Positions 40,161 to 62,200 of a DNA stretch of 64,000 nt are shown here, piece by piece. The DNA is from Streblospio benedicti (taxonomy: Eukaryota; Annelida; Polychaeta; Spionida; Spionidae). The translations under genes and the position numbers were made by a program. The notes under the pieces are model-generated. The model had not been told where the DNA came from and searched no databases. It saw only the letters and a list, made by a program, of their open reading frames with translations. The number at the start of each line of letters is the position of its first letter. The stretch's first letter is position 1. The DNA lies in NCBI GenBank assembly GCA_019095985.1, contig CM032663.1, positions 33,652,648 through 33,716,647 of the forward strand, written 5' to 3'.

Positions 40161-40364
40161 GGTTCTCGGTGGGAAAGTGGGTAGAGCGTCCAACTTACAA
40201 ATGGGATTTGCCTACGTCGTGAGTTCACGTCCCGTTCACTGCAGACTTTGTGTCGCCAAACATTTATAATAATATAAGTTGTACGTCTGCCACTGCATTG
40301 CTGTTCTCCACACAAAGTGTTGCCACAGTCCAGTATACTACTAGATGGCGGTGCCACCAAGCAT
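40161..40364 (+). mobile_element. tRNA-derived SINE, copy 2
   Basis: The head has a box A-like AAGTGGGTAGAGCGTC and a box B-like GAGTTCACGTCCCG. The body reads GTTGTACGTCTGCCACTGCA, TTGCCACAGTC and GGTGCCACCAAGCAT. It aligns along its length with the minus-strand copy at 21056-21248, including the shared 3' body outside the tRNA-like part. Confidence 0.75.
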
Positions 40365-42823
40365 GAGGTTCGAAAGCCTTGTTAAAGGCATGATCGGTGT
40401 TGTAGAGAGCCACCCCTCAGAACGTTTAAGAACTCACCTAGTTTGAAAACAATAGATAGTAATATGTTTCTGTTGGTTAATTGGCCAACCTCTATATTGA
40501 GTATCACGTGATCATTGTGATCTGATCTCCCCCACCCTCCAGTCTCAGTCGGTTACCTTACCTAGCTGCTTCTGGAGGTCCATGTACCAACACCACGTGG
40601 CTTCCTCTGTTATAATCATCAGCAAGTTGATGGCTGCGGAGTATCCACACAAACAAAAGAAACAAGTCTCACAGCGCACTGCTATTAGATTAAACATTGT
40701 CAGAATATGGGAACTAAAATGTTTGCAAGTAGTACGGTATGTGTGTCCCCTTTCCAAAAAAGTCGCCATGAGGATCCCAACAGTTCACCCCTAGTGTAAT
40801 CTATGTGTTTTCTACATTGTGAATCTAGAGGTGCAGCATTTTACACTATATACTATACTTTTAAAAATAACATGAAGCATTTATAGGATATTTTATATAT
40901 GGACCTACAGTCAATGCTCGGAAATCAATTCAGAGATAAGCCGTTTCTGCTCGTCGTTGGCAAATGATGATCAGAACATAATGTGAAAGTCATTCACAAT
41001 CAACTCCATGTTCGTTCAAACATCCCGTGCTGATTTCAGCAAACATAGTAGACGATCGAGATCAACACGTGTAACTTCCGGGTACCTGCTAGCAGAAGAT
41101 AAAATGTAAATAATAGTTTATATATTGTCTATTTCTCATAAAACATAAGCAACAGAAGCTTATAAATACATGCATTCAGTTTAAACATATTTTGTCCAAG
41201 TATTATATACCCTTATGTTGTGGAATTTAATACTTAGTACTTGTAGATCTACTAGACTTGTACTAAAAACCTAAAGAAATTGAGTTGTCATGCTAAGAAT
41301 GCATGGACATGGGCCACAGCATCGTTAGATGGGGGATGGGGATATGTATTATATACGATATTTACTCTACAAACTCAATTCTTACTCATAATATACAAGA
41401 CAGAGTAACTAACCATTTAAAAACAAAGGGAGCCACGGCATCCAAGTTAGACTGTATTTATGCTTAACAGCTAGTGAAATAAGTTAACACAGTCCTATGC
41501 TATAACAAATTAGATATTTGCACCAAATTTCCATAGCTTCATTGTCAGTAATCTAATCAGGAAGTTGTTTTTGATCGGATGGATTCAGTTACATTTGCAT
41601 AATGATGAATTTTTTATTTGATTTAGTTTACCTATGTGGCATAATATAAGTTAAACATAGCAGAAGAAAATAGACAGACCTTTTCAGTCACCTTTAAGAA
41701 TAGTATACAAAGTCTACCATACTCTTAAAGGTCGACGTGTGTGCAGATAACCGATAAGCATAATTTAATGGTATAGCCGGTTTGCTGGCGTATGTCAGTT
41801 TGCCAGCAAGTGCATCTACGTGTAACGTAAACTTTACTAAATCCAGGTAGCTCATGGTATTCTCCAAGCAATCCTTCATAGAAAAATATAGGATTTTTGT
41901 TAGGAAGTATATCTATAGGCCCGCCAACCCTGTCCTAAATATTCGTAAGTTGAGATTAGTCTAGTTAATTGTGCTTTCCACTGGTATGTTTAAAGTATTT
42001 AAGTACTGAACAGTGTGTGAGGTGGGGGCAATTCTTGAGGGGCAAGTACCTTACCTCGGATAAAGGTAGGGACGAGCCTTTGGGACCTCTGAAACCTGAC
42101 CCTGCGACAAACTGCTTTTAAGGTTATTCCTATAGTGGCCAAACAACTATGTTTGCACACAAGCAATATGATGTGCTTTGTGCATTCTCAAAGTGCTTTT
42201 CATTCCAACAGAATATTAAAATATCTAGAGCAATTTTAATACTATCGATAATAAAAAGCACGCTAGAAACTCACCTAAATACGTGTAGGCAAGAAATAAA
42301 TGTAAACCAATTTTTTTCATATGATGTAACTTATGGTACATGTAAGAAGCAGCCCATCTACCCAATGTCAACTGGGACATCTAGCGTTAGAAATGCATGG
42401 TGCGTCTGGTGAAAATCATTGGATTTTGCAACCTTAAATGACCTTATGTTTAAGCTAACACGACACCATGGTATTTTTTATAGATGTAATGAATATTAAA
42501 CATTAAGAATATGAGTCTTATTTTCTTTGCACTTGCAATGGAAAATACAGGTACATCGTTTATTAATCTGGATTTTACAGAACACATGTATTTTTGACTG
42601 AGCATTATCTTGAAGCTGAATAGTATACCCTGTTCCTTTTTTCCAATAATAGCTGAACCTTAAATCCACCCTGTTCCAATAATAGTTACCTCAAAATAGC
42701 ATTGAAAATATTCCCTTTTACAAACATGTATTTCATAGAGTTGGTCATTGGAAAATAATGAACATATATCAAAAGATTATGTTTACTTAGTTTAAAGTTA
42801 GTGACCTATAGGAACCTGTCATT

Positions 42824-43009
42824 TTGCTCAGCGGTAAAACGTTCGTTGATATCGAAACATCGGGCCGAATGAAAAACCTCAGTTGGTCACATGAGCGCTA
42901 TGGTGGCGGCAGTCATGTGACGGCAGAGACGAGTAGACAGCTCAATGAAGATGATGCGACAACAGGGAAAGTTTCACCACAGCAAAATGTTAGGTTACTA
43001 TGTATCTAA
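42824..43009 (+). repeat. dispersed repeat, possibly tRNA-SINE-like
   Basis: Begins TTGCTCAGCGGTAAAACG, which resembles a tRNA box A. It contains CTCAGTTGGTCACATGAG and GTGACGGCAGAGACGAGTAG, shared with 39895-40030. The single open frame across it is not a known protein. Confidence 0.4.
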
Positions 43010-44177
43010 ACATATTCTTTTGATCATGAATAATTGAACCCTGGATGAACCAAATATACGTTCTTTGACTGTTAGTGTAGATATAGTAATGTGGTTATTA
43101 ATACTTTGATTAATACTTTAAACTACCATAGTAATTGATTGTGCAATAAAAACACGGAAACATTTACATATATACTACAATATTTGCTATCTCTTTTTTA
43201 AAAAACTCATCCACTACTTCTATACTTTATTTTAATTTCAATATGAACTTCAGAATCTTGTAAAAGTAATTGGTGAGCCATACATTCCATTTTGGCTATC
43301 CTTCAAATTGTTTTCTGAGGAAACTAATGAGGAATGATGATGAGTCATTAAATTTTTATATTTTCAAATAACATGCAATTTTTGCCTTTAAAGCTGACAC
43401 ATGATACAATTTGGTTAAACTTACACTTACAATCATCCATATCATAAGCATGCTGGTGTATTGAAAGTATCATAAGTAATGTAGATGTTTCAAGGAGAAA
43501 CATAGGAGGTCTGTGACCATCAAATTGATTTTGATGGCGATAGAGTCAAATAGAAACAGCAATTAAAAGCTGTCTCCATGGTTTGTCCTTGGTTACGCAT
43601 CTTTGCAATTCGATATGTCTTACATATTTATGAATGTAAGACTCAAGCAAAACAAGGTTTTCCCAGGTCAAAAAAGTTATTTGTCATTGATGTTAGCTAT
43701 TTTTATTTAAAACTTGATGTTTATTTTGCTAACTAATCTTGTGAAAAAATCTATATTGTTTTGTACATCCTATTCAAGGTTTTTAAAGATAGTACGCCAT
43801 GTAACTATACTTTTAGCTTTGCAACTAATTTTGAACCAAAGAGTTTGTCCTGTGTTTGCTTGTTTTTGTTTGCTTGCTTTAAAATTTTCTTGCTTTATCT
43901 AGCTTTTAATTATGTAGCTTTGAGGAGCCCTCAAAACAGAAAAGCCCCAAAAAGATCTAGTGGCACATTTCTTTATATTTCATTCAGGAAGTAATTACAT
44001 GTTGCAGAAACAGGATTCAGATCTATGTAAATATAAATAAATCAGGAAGTAACTATCTTTACCTTTCATTTCTTTTCAGATCGCGTCTTGTATGGCCCAC
44101 AAATGTAAGAAATTAACTTAATTGCACGGTTGTCAGTGAAATGCCAGTTCAGCTGCAGCAGCTTGTTGATGTGGACT

Positions 44178-44186
44178 CTATATAAG
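44178..44186 (+). promoter_or_regulatory. TATA box of UAP1
   Basis: TATATAAGG lies 139 bases before the UAP1 start codon, placing a start site near 44205-44215 and a 5' UTR of about 100 nt with no upstream ATG noted. It is a clean TATA element in otherwise ordinary flanking DNA. Confidence 0.6.
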
Positions 44187-44316
44187 GAAAGCACCGTGTG
44201 ATAAAAGTAGTCTGCTTCTGTGGTGCTGCTTACTCTTATTTGCCGCTACTGTGATACTGTGATAACTCGTATAAAACTTCAACTGTTGTTTAAAAGTTGT
44301 AAAGCTCCAAGGAAAC

Positions 44317-53699
<9,383 letters not shown>

Positions 53700-54707
53700 A
53701 AATGACAAGTGAATGTGTGTGTCATCATATATAACCATTTTTTTTTATTGTAGTGTAAAAGTGGCATTAGGTAATTTCATTCATCAGATACCCAATTGTT
53801 TTTATCAGTCAGGGACATGACAAAATAGTCTGTTTCTCATGCAAGTTGTAATTATCTTTTAATTTATATAAATGCTAATTCTCACCACATATGCCTTTTC
53901 AGTGTTTGACAATTGTCTCAATTTGAAACTTAGTCAATCGATCTGTCTCAATATGGGAGTTTACCACGTAGATAGTAAAAATGGTAAATAATTTTGAGAA
54001 CGTAGTGTTTGCTAGTGTATATAATGATGTGCCCCTGGTAAGGTTCTAAATTATTTAATTTCAATTCACATATCCTTCATGCAATTGAATTTGTGATTTT
54101 GCTTTTAAACTTTAAATGATTAGGTGTGAAAATTAGATGTATTAGATTACAATTATAATGTAAGTTAAAAAAATTGTGGGTAAATTTGAATAATGGGACC
54201 AATTGTTACTGTTATGTTTATTTATTGAATGTTTATTGCATTCTACTTTTTCCCGGTAATTATTTTGTAGCAAAGAAAAACATAGCAAAATTTTTCATTT
54301 TGAATTTTAATAGCTAGTTGTCTAATAGAATTGTATACCAGGCATATTTTTCTAACAGAATTTAGTTTTAAAATAGCATTTTGTTCACTCTAATGCTTAG
54401 ACAGATTTTATGCTGTCTTATGATTATAATTCAGGTCACAGTATATCATTTTACACTATTTTTTTCTTGAAAATATTGTTTAAAAAGAGAAGTCATTCCT
54501 AATGCATGCCAGTTAAGTTTTTTACTTGAACTTTTAAACTGATAGTTGGAAATCTTAAAAATTTCTAAACTGATAGGAGGAAATATAACATGTATTTAAA
54601 ATTTAGCTCAGTTGAAAGATTCAATTTGAATTTGAATATGAAATCTTATGTGCTGACGAATGTCAATTTTTTCCTTGTGAAGAATCTCGGTATGAAAACT
54701 TGCCTGA

Positions 54708-54713
54708 AATAAA
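54708..54713 (+). terminator. candidate UAP1 poly(A) signal AATAAA
   Basis: Lies 1.0 kb past the UAP1 stop (53697-53699) in a gene-free AT-rich 3' region, followed by a T-rich tract (TTTTCTCTCTTATTT). Confidence 0.5.
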
Positions 54714-56260
54714 TTCTATCATTCCCTATAGAAGTTTTCTCTCTTATTTACAGCTTGGAATAGACTATGACTAACTTCAGCGATACATTATATTAGTAAT
54801 AACCTCCAGACACCCTGTATCTCTAATTTACTGAAAATAGGTTTCTTTTGCTCCCAGATTTGTTTTTGTCCACGTAAATTTTGTGTGTCAGAGTGCATAT
54901 GATGTGATAAATACAAAACTTTATTTGAACATATTTATTCAACAAATAAATTGACTAGATTCATATAATTCAATAATTCAAATGCAGATAGTAAATATTA
55001 AATTTATATTTTAAACAAAAAATACGTAAAGTTATTTTTGTTCTAGAAAGACTTGCTCTGAATTGATCGATAATGAACAAAAAAGATGTAATATTTTTGC
55101 GCTCATATGAGCTTTCAAATTACCACTAAATTCTTGAACAAAAAAAGTTACATGGACCATGATGGAGAGTGTTCTGTTCATGAAAACACCTTACTATTAC
55201 ATTAGTAATAAGCACTAAAAATATTTTAGAACTTCAAAGTTATCAATTTGACAACTGAACTTAATGGTTCTCTAACTTTCAACATTAAGTTTATTATTCA
55301 TAACATGTAAATTAGTCTGCTTTCATGCATTCAACAGAATTGCATATTATTCACCACAGATCCAAATCCATGAAGACTTGTTTGTATAAGGGACAAAATG
55401 TTCCACTTCTATGCAAAGTTCACCAGCCAAGCACCTTATGATGATCGAAATGTGAGTGTTTCACAAAAACAAAATATTGTATATTCATCTATATATAGCA
55501 ATTGTTCATGTCTGACAGCACTTCCTATATTTCACACTCTGATAATTTACGTACATGCATCCAAAGATCAGCAATAGTTATAACTTTTGCCTCTCTTTAT
55601 CTGTGTACTGTTCAGCAGACTTCAAGAATATTCTAGAAAAAGTCTATCAGATACACACTCCACGCAACTACATCACCATTACATTCATATGTTGTTGAGG
55701 TTCATGAGGTTGAGCTTGGCAGTCAAAATACTAGTAAATGTGTTTTGCATCAACACCAATTGCAATCACTTCTGTGGATATACAAGTCCAATACTGTTGG
55801 GAATATTGCAGGAAATGCTGCTTAGATACCTACACCCTCTCATATCTGTATCCTGACCTTGAATTTGAAGTTCTGTCATATCTGTATGCTATTTATCTTT
55901 TTAAAGCTGTCTTGCAGACCACTCAGACCTTCCTATTTTGGTTCTCTCATAATTTACAATCTTAAATGCGTAGTTGATTGATTATTCATCACATACGACT
56001 AAGTACACATGTCTAAACTATGTTGGAAACAAACACAAACTAATCCAAATATCCCTCTCATCGTCTCATTTCTATATCCAGCTGACAATCAACTATTTAT
56101 CACATCCATAACATTACAACTCATTCATACACAGTACACTGTTCATGTTTATGAAATCATGTTAAAACCACACACTGGATTTCGAAAGTTGCATGTGTGA
56201 AGCCCCCAAGTACACCAATGCATATGGGCCACGATTATAACCGCACATTGTCTGCCTTGA
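54714..56260. other. intergenic region between convergent UAP1 and ABTB genes
   Basis: AT-rich DNA with no confident coding region. TTTATT words at 54920-54925 and 54933-54938 are AATAAA on the minus strand and could end the ABTB transcript, giving it a 3' UTR of about 1.3 kb. The open frames at 55587-55965 show no recognisable homology. Confidence 0.45.
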
Positions 56261-59200
56261 TCACAGTCGTACACTGTTGACATGTGTGTTGAAGCCCCCA
56301 TTAGCGGGTAGTATGACGGGCCGGTGCGTGCGCGCCTCAATCCGCTCCGTCAGTTTGTGGCTGAGCGTCGCCAGCAAGCCACCCACCAGGTCATAATGCG
56401 CCCGTTTGGACGAGAAGAGCATTTTGCGCAGCGACTCTCCGTCTGCCCGGTCAGTGGCTGCGAGGAGAGACGGCAGGTGGTGCAGCACCCACGCCTCGCA
56501 GTACGTCACCAGCTCGTGGGCGTTGTACAGCTGTGGGGGAGAGAGAGAGGGGGGTGGTTAGTTCATCTGTTTTGTTATGAATAGTGATCCCTGGGATAGT
56601 GATAAAACATTTTTTGCTTAACATTAAGAGATACAGCTGTCGGTGGGGAGAGAGAGGCTATGATTATAATAAAAGATTTTTTGTTTAACATTAAGTGATT
56701 AGATTAAATGATTATTTTTACTTAAACTAATTTGTATGTTTTATTTAACTGTGTGCCATTTAACATTTGTTTTCTGAAAAAAAATAGACAATTTGATGAA
56801 AGACTTCTTTCGTCCGAGCTTACTGTAAAACTAGAAATGTGTGCGCACTATTTAATTTGCGAATTTCGTGGGTAGATGCAAAAACGAAAACTTAAATAGT
56901 CGGCAAACATTAATAGCCTATGTAAAGTAGGTCCAGAATGGACCAAAATCGCAAAATTAAATAGTCACAAAATAATTTATAGATAAAAATTGCAAAATTT
57001 AATAGCCACGGAATATTCTAGCTTTACAGCAGGGGCCTATGTACTAATGGTATTTTTGAATATTTATAAGCAAGTGTGTGTGTGTAAAAAAAGAACAAAA
57101 AACAGTGAGATGTAGTTTTTAAAAAATCCAAGAAAAGTATATGGCATTTCTTGAGCCCTGCCCACCTTTGCGTGCCTGTAGTATTTTTTAATATAAGTAA
57201 GTGTGTGTGTGAAAAAAGACCAAAAAACAGTGAGATGTAGTTTTTAAAAAATCAAAGAAAAGTATATGGAATTTCTTGAGCCCTACCCACCTTTGCGTGC
57301 CTGTAGTATTTTCTAATATATTAAAGCAAGTGTGTGTGTGAAAAAAGACCAAAAAACAGTGAGATGTAGTTTAAAAAAAGCCAAGAAAAGTATATGGAAT
57401 TTCTTGAGCCCTGCCCACCTTTGCGTGCCTGTAGACGCCGGCTGACGTTGGCCGGGCTGAGCGCCGTGGCTGCGAGCACCTCACAGTGCCGCTGGAGTCC
57501 GTCCAGCATGAAGAAATGGGCAGCCGCCAGCACGTCCAGGACATCGCCGGGGGCAACGGTCAGCGATGACCGCCCGCCGTGGTACAGGTACTGCATCAGG
57601 TACTGTGGGACAAACATACTGGATTAGGAAATGTGGGAAAAAGAAACTACATTTGGTAATGAGGGAAAAACAGACTGTATTAGGTAATGTGGGAAAAAGA
57701 AACTGCATCAGGTACTGTGGGACAAGCATATTGTATTAGGTAATGTGGGAAAAACCTAGTGCATTTGGAAATGTGGAAAAACATACTGGATTAGGTAATG
57801 TCGGAAAAACCTACTGCATTAGGTAATGTGGGACAAACATACTGGATTAGGAAATGTGGGACAAACACACTGCATTAGGTACTGTGGGAAAAACATACTG
57901 CATAAGGTAATGTGGGAAAATCATATTGCATTCGGTAATGTGGGAGAAACATACTGGATTAGGTAATGTGGGAAAACATACTGTATTAGGTAATTTGGGA
58001 AAAAACATAATACATCCGGTACTGTTGGATAAATAGATGGGTATTCCATCAGATACTGGCGGAAAACAGACAGGTATTGCATCTGGTAGTGCAGGACAAC
58101 CATACTGCATAAGGTACTCTTGGAGAAAATGTCATGCACTACATCAGTACTCAGGAAAAACAGATAGGTACAGTAGGCTTACTGCATCTGTTACTAGAGG
58201 AAAAATATTTTCCATCAGGTACTGCGTGAAAAACTTTTCACAAACATCCACTCCTCTCACATAAAAGACGTAAACACGCTCTCATCTCACATAAAAGACT
58301 TAAACATGCTACAATAAATTCTATCTCAAACCTACCTCAAATATTTTGTAGGTGACATCATTTAGTTCAATAGCTTTTTTTGCGCCTTCAGAGAATGCCG
58401 GACTGAGCATTGCACGAAAGCGATTGGAGGCGTTCACCAGAATGATTCTGTGCGCATAGAAGATCTGACCCTCAATCAGAAACTGCACATCAGAGAGCTC
58501 GGGATTGTTCACAAAACGAGGATCTGAAATGCACAGCATATGTGATGAACCAAACAATAACCATAAGTGTAATTTTGTAAAATTAAAAATCAACAATAGA
58601 ATTAAGAGCAAGAAACTGAAGAAATATAAGACTAAGTGTAGAGCTGCAGTCTGACTTATTCGCTATAAGTTGCAAAGCTATAGGATTGACAAAAACATAA
58701 TTATAAAAATCATGAAAAGTATGAATACAAAAAAAAAAGAGGCGCTAATTTTTTTCACTATTAGATAGCCTGTAGTTTGCGGCGGATTCTGACCTATTTT
58801 AGCGGGCGGCTGGTAGCGGAGCTGTGGGATCGGGGGGATTGGGTCGCTGCCGTACAGGGACTGCAGGATGCTCCCAATCTTCAGACTCGTCGGCTCATTC
58901 TGGAAAAACAGAAAGATTTGTGTAAATTAACAATACATTCTCTACACAATATTCATGTTTAATTTCAGGTCACCAAGTAACCTTATAGCCTTCCACACTT
59001 AGAATTGGCTAGGATCAAAATGATTTATTTTTTTTAAATTGTTTAAAAAACACTATCAGGAGACAGTTTTAGAAAAAATTATATTCAAAGAGTGTGAGAG
59101 AGCATGAGATAACTAGAGAGAAAAACAAGGAAAGATCGAAGCAGACTTGAAAGTCGAAACGCAGTCGTGCAGAAAGATCTATCAAACAGATCCAATTAAT

Positions 59201-62200
59201 AGAAAAGCCTGGATACGCTCGGAGAGGACGGTTGAGAAATAGACTGGACAGCCAGAACACACCTTTCAAATTGAGGAATAATTTATAGGCCTGTCCAAAT
59301 AAATTTAAGATTTGATTGATTGATTAATAGATAGATTGATTGATTGAGTGAGTGAGCATCAATGGTAATTCACCTTGTAAGCAATGAGCATGTCGACGAG
59401 CAGTGGCAGCGTGTAGCTCACAAAGTCCCCGCTCACCACGCTGTCGTTGTCACGGCGACACAGTGCGAAGTCATCGAGCAGAGCGTGCATCATCCCGGGG
59501 TCGCGGGGGTCGGCGTCGTGGCGACGGACGTACGCGGCCTCCACACAGCAGCCCCACGAGTGCAACGTCCACGGAACACCTGGCAAAGGGAGAGAGTGTT
59601 CTGTGAATGGAGGTTCCCACAGCATGCCTGATTGATGTTCTAATACATGGTATATGTGTGCTACAAAGGCTGAATGGCCGATATAGAGTTGGATATGGAC
59701 CAGAAGGGTTTGAGTCACTGTTAGGTATGTGGTGGTTATTGAGCAAGCTCATCAATAGCTGATTGCACACTGCTTCATTGCACTTTCACATTATGAAATA
59801 GATCTGCTGATGTAAACATCTGTGAATGTACGTTAAGCGCTTGATTAAACTTGTTTTTTCACTCAATGGCGCCAGTATTTCTTTTCCTTAGATGCTTTAT
59901 TTTGTATGAATGCTACTTAATTAGTTATTGTAACAGTTGCAGCATGAATGTAGCACATACCCATGTCCCTGAGCTCGAGCACAATGTCCACAAAGCCATT
60001 CTCTGCTGCATGGTACAGGGCTTCCTATACAAAAAGTTAAAAATGCACATTACATGTACAGGGCTTCTTGCATGAAATAGTAAAAATTAAAATCAGTGGA
60101 AAACAATTGTTATCAATGCAAACTGAAAATCTAGTACTTTTAGTGCATGCCAATTCTTCAAATTACTTTAAAACAATTTTGGTAGTGAAAAATACTCAAA
60201 CATAATAAAATTGATGTTAAATATCATTTTTTGACACTCAATGCATTTAGATAAATCAGACATCGGACATCCATTGTGTTAAATGTGAGCGTATTTTAGC
60301 TAATTTAAGTTATAAATCCCCAAGTATCAGAACATAACTTATGTAACACAAAAGATCTTAACACAGTAGTTATTGGAACTGTTGAATAATTCCAACTAAA
60401 ATATTCACCAAACCCCACCTATAGTATAAGTATGACGACTGTCTGCTAACCTGCAACACCCTGAACTGGCCCTTCGTGAACCTCTCCGTGGCTGCTGCCA
60501 CACTCCCCGCTGACCCCGAACTGCTGACCCCTGAACTGTCCGACAGGTCGTGAACCCCAGAAGGCAAGGTCGTCTCCTCGGTAACGACATCCGCGATCGT
60601 CATGTACATGTTCTTGGTGTCCTCATAGATGTCCTGGAAACAAGCCATGGTTTTGAACACCACTACATTGGATATTTACCCATAAACGACAATCAAAAGC
60701 CCCATCACACTCACTCCACCTTGTGTGAGAACTCTCCTTTTCTATTATGAAATTATCTTCAAATGTGCCATTGAAAAGTCACAAGATGCGCTCGTCAGTA
60801 AACCGGCATGAGCCGGCAAGACGAGACATCATTAAAATACCAGGGTATTGGTTTAAAAACGCTTGTCGGTTTGTAGGGAAGCGCATCTACCATCCAAATT
60901 TCATGTGTACCTGTTCTATCTTGGAACGTCCATTGTTTTGGCCTTCGGCCAAAATCTCCTCCAGAGACAGAACGTCCGACTGGGAACTGGGAGTAGACGA
61001 CGTCACCAGCGTCCGCAGCACAGACCTGCAACAAAGGATGATTCTAGATTTCTGTGTGTTTAGTGATTAGATGCCACAACGGCAGTGGTCATGGATTTGA
61101 GTCACAGCAGTGGCTATGAGATTGAGCCATATATGATTTCTCTTCCCTTGGAAAAATTCCTCTAATGTCAATTACTATTAATCTTTCAAATTATGATTCT
61201 CGAAACTTACAATACTTATCAATCTAGGTTTAACACCTCTAAAGGCAATTTTTTGGTAATTCGGTTTCCAATTTTCAAATAAATTGTTGACATAGTTTTT
61301 GCTGCATAAGTATAGCAGGCTTATATCATAAATGAGGTCATCTAATCCAATTATACATGTACAAATCTATTTCATCATATCTATTTAAAGAACATCCTTT
61401 CACAAAATATGACACAAAATGAAAATACAATAGTACGTTCAACTTAAGTTTAGTCCAATAATAGATATAAGAGACATTTCAAACTCCTCTCTCTCTCTCG
61501 CTCTCTCTCAAGTCTTTTTAGCAATCATATTTCTCCCAACGATAGACATAGCTGAAGACAGGTTTTACAACATTAACCTTCCATTTGACTATATCAGATA
61601 CAGTACAACCTCTCTATTAGGACCACCTTTGGGACCAGTGTCAAGTGGTCTCAATAGAGAGGAGGTCTCTATACAGAGGTTAGTTTTGGTAGCTTTATGA
61701 CGGTTTGGGACCGTAAAAAGTGGTCTTATTATAGAGATGGTCTCATTAAAGAGGTGTCTTAATTTGAGGTTCTACTGTATAAGAGAATAAACAGTACAAA
61801 ACCACCCCCACCTGTGTCCGTGGCTGGCTGCGAGGGTGACTGCGCTGTGGCCGGCGCGGTTGTACACGCCGCACCCCGCGCCCCCTCCGGCGCCGTGGTG
61901 GCGCGGCACAGAGGAGAGGAACGCGTTGGCGCCAGGCGTCCAGCAGGAGGGTCACGAGGGGGAGGTCACCGCGCGCTGACGCCAGCTGCAGCGGCGTCTC
62001 ACTGCGACGCTCACTGTCGTCGTCTAGAGGGTCGTGGTGACCTGACGGAGACATGTTTTCAAATGAATGAATCGATCGAATACTAATCTGTTTGGAGTGG
62101 TCATAATTATTCTTCAATTTGAGGTAAGGTTTTTAGGTTGAATTTTCTTTATCTAGTGAGGCGGGTTTTGCTTGAAGTTGAACATTTGAGTTATAATGGG

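Larger units (their letters stand above)
38690..44170. other. intergenic region between PKMYT1 and UAP1
   Basis: About 5.5 kb of AT-rich DNA between two genes on the same strand. It contains a tRNA-SINE, two related copies of another dispersed repeat (39895-40030 and 42824-43009), and otherwise nothing that I can support. The open frames at 40545-40794 and 42149-42412 have no recognisable homology. Confidence 0.6.

Noticed and set aside
40161-40245. Possible functional tRNA gene
   Set aside because: Box A and B are present but the cloverleaf is not convincing, and the match continues into a shared 3' body, so it is a SINE.
57481-58139. Minus-strand open frames with repeated YLMQ-like words
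   Set aside because: These are readings through the splice-site minisatellite, not a repeat protein; the true frame is the BTB exon at 57419-57602.
59362-59635. Several plus-strand frames of 62-89 codons
   Set aside because: They are antisense shadows of the GC-rich ABTB exon at 59374-59579.
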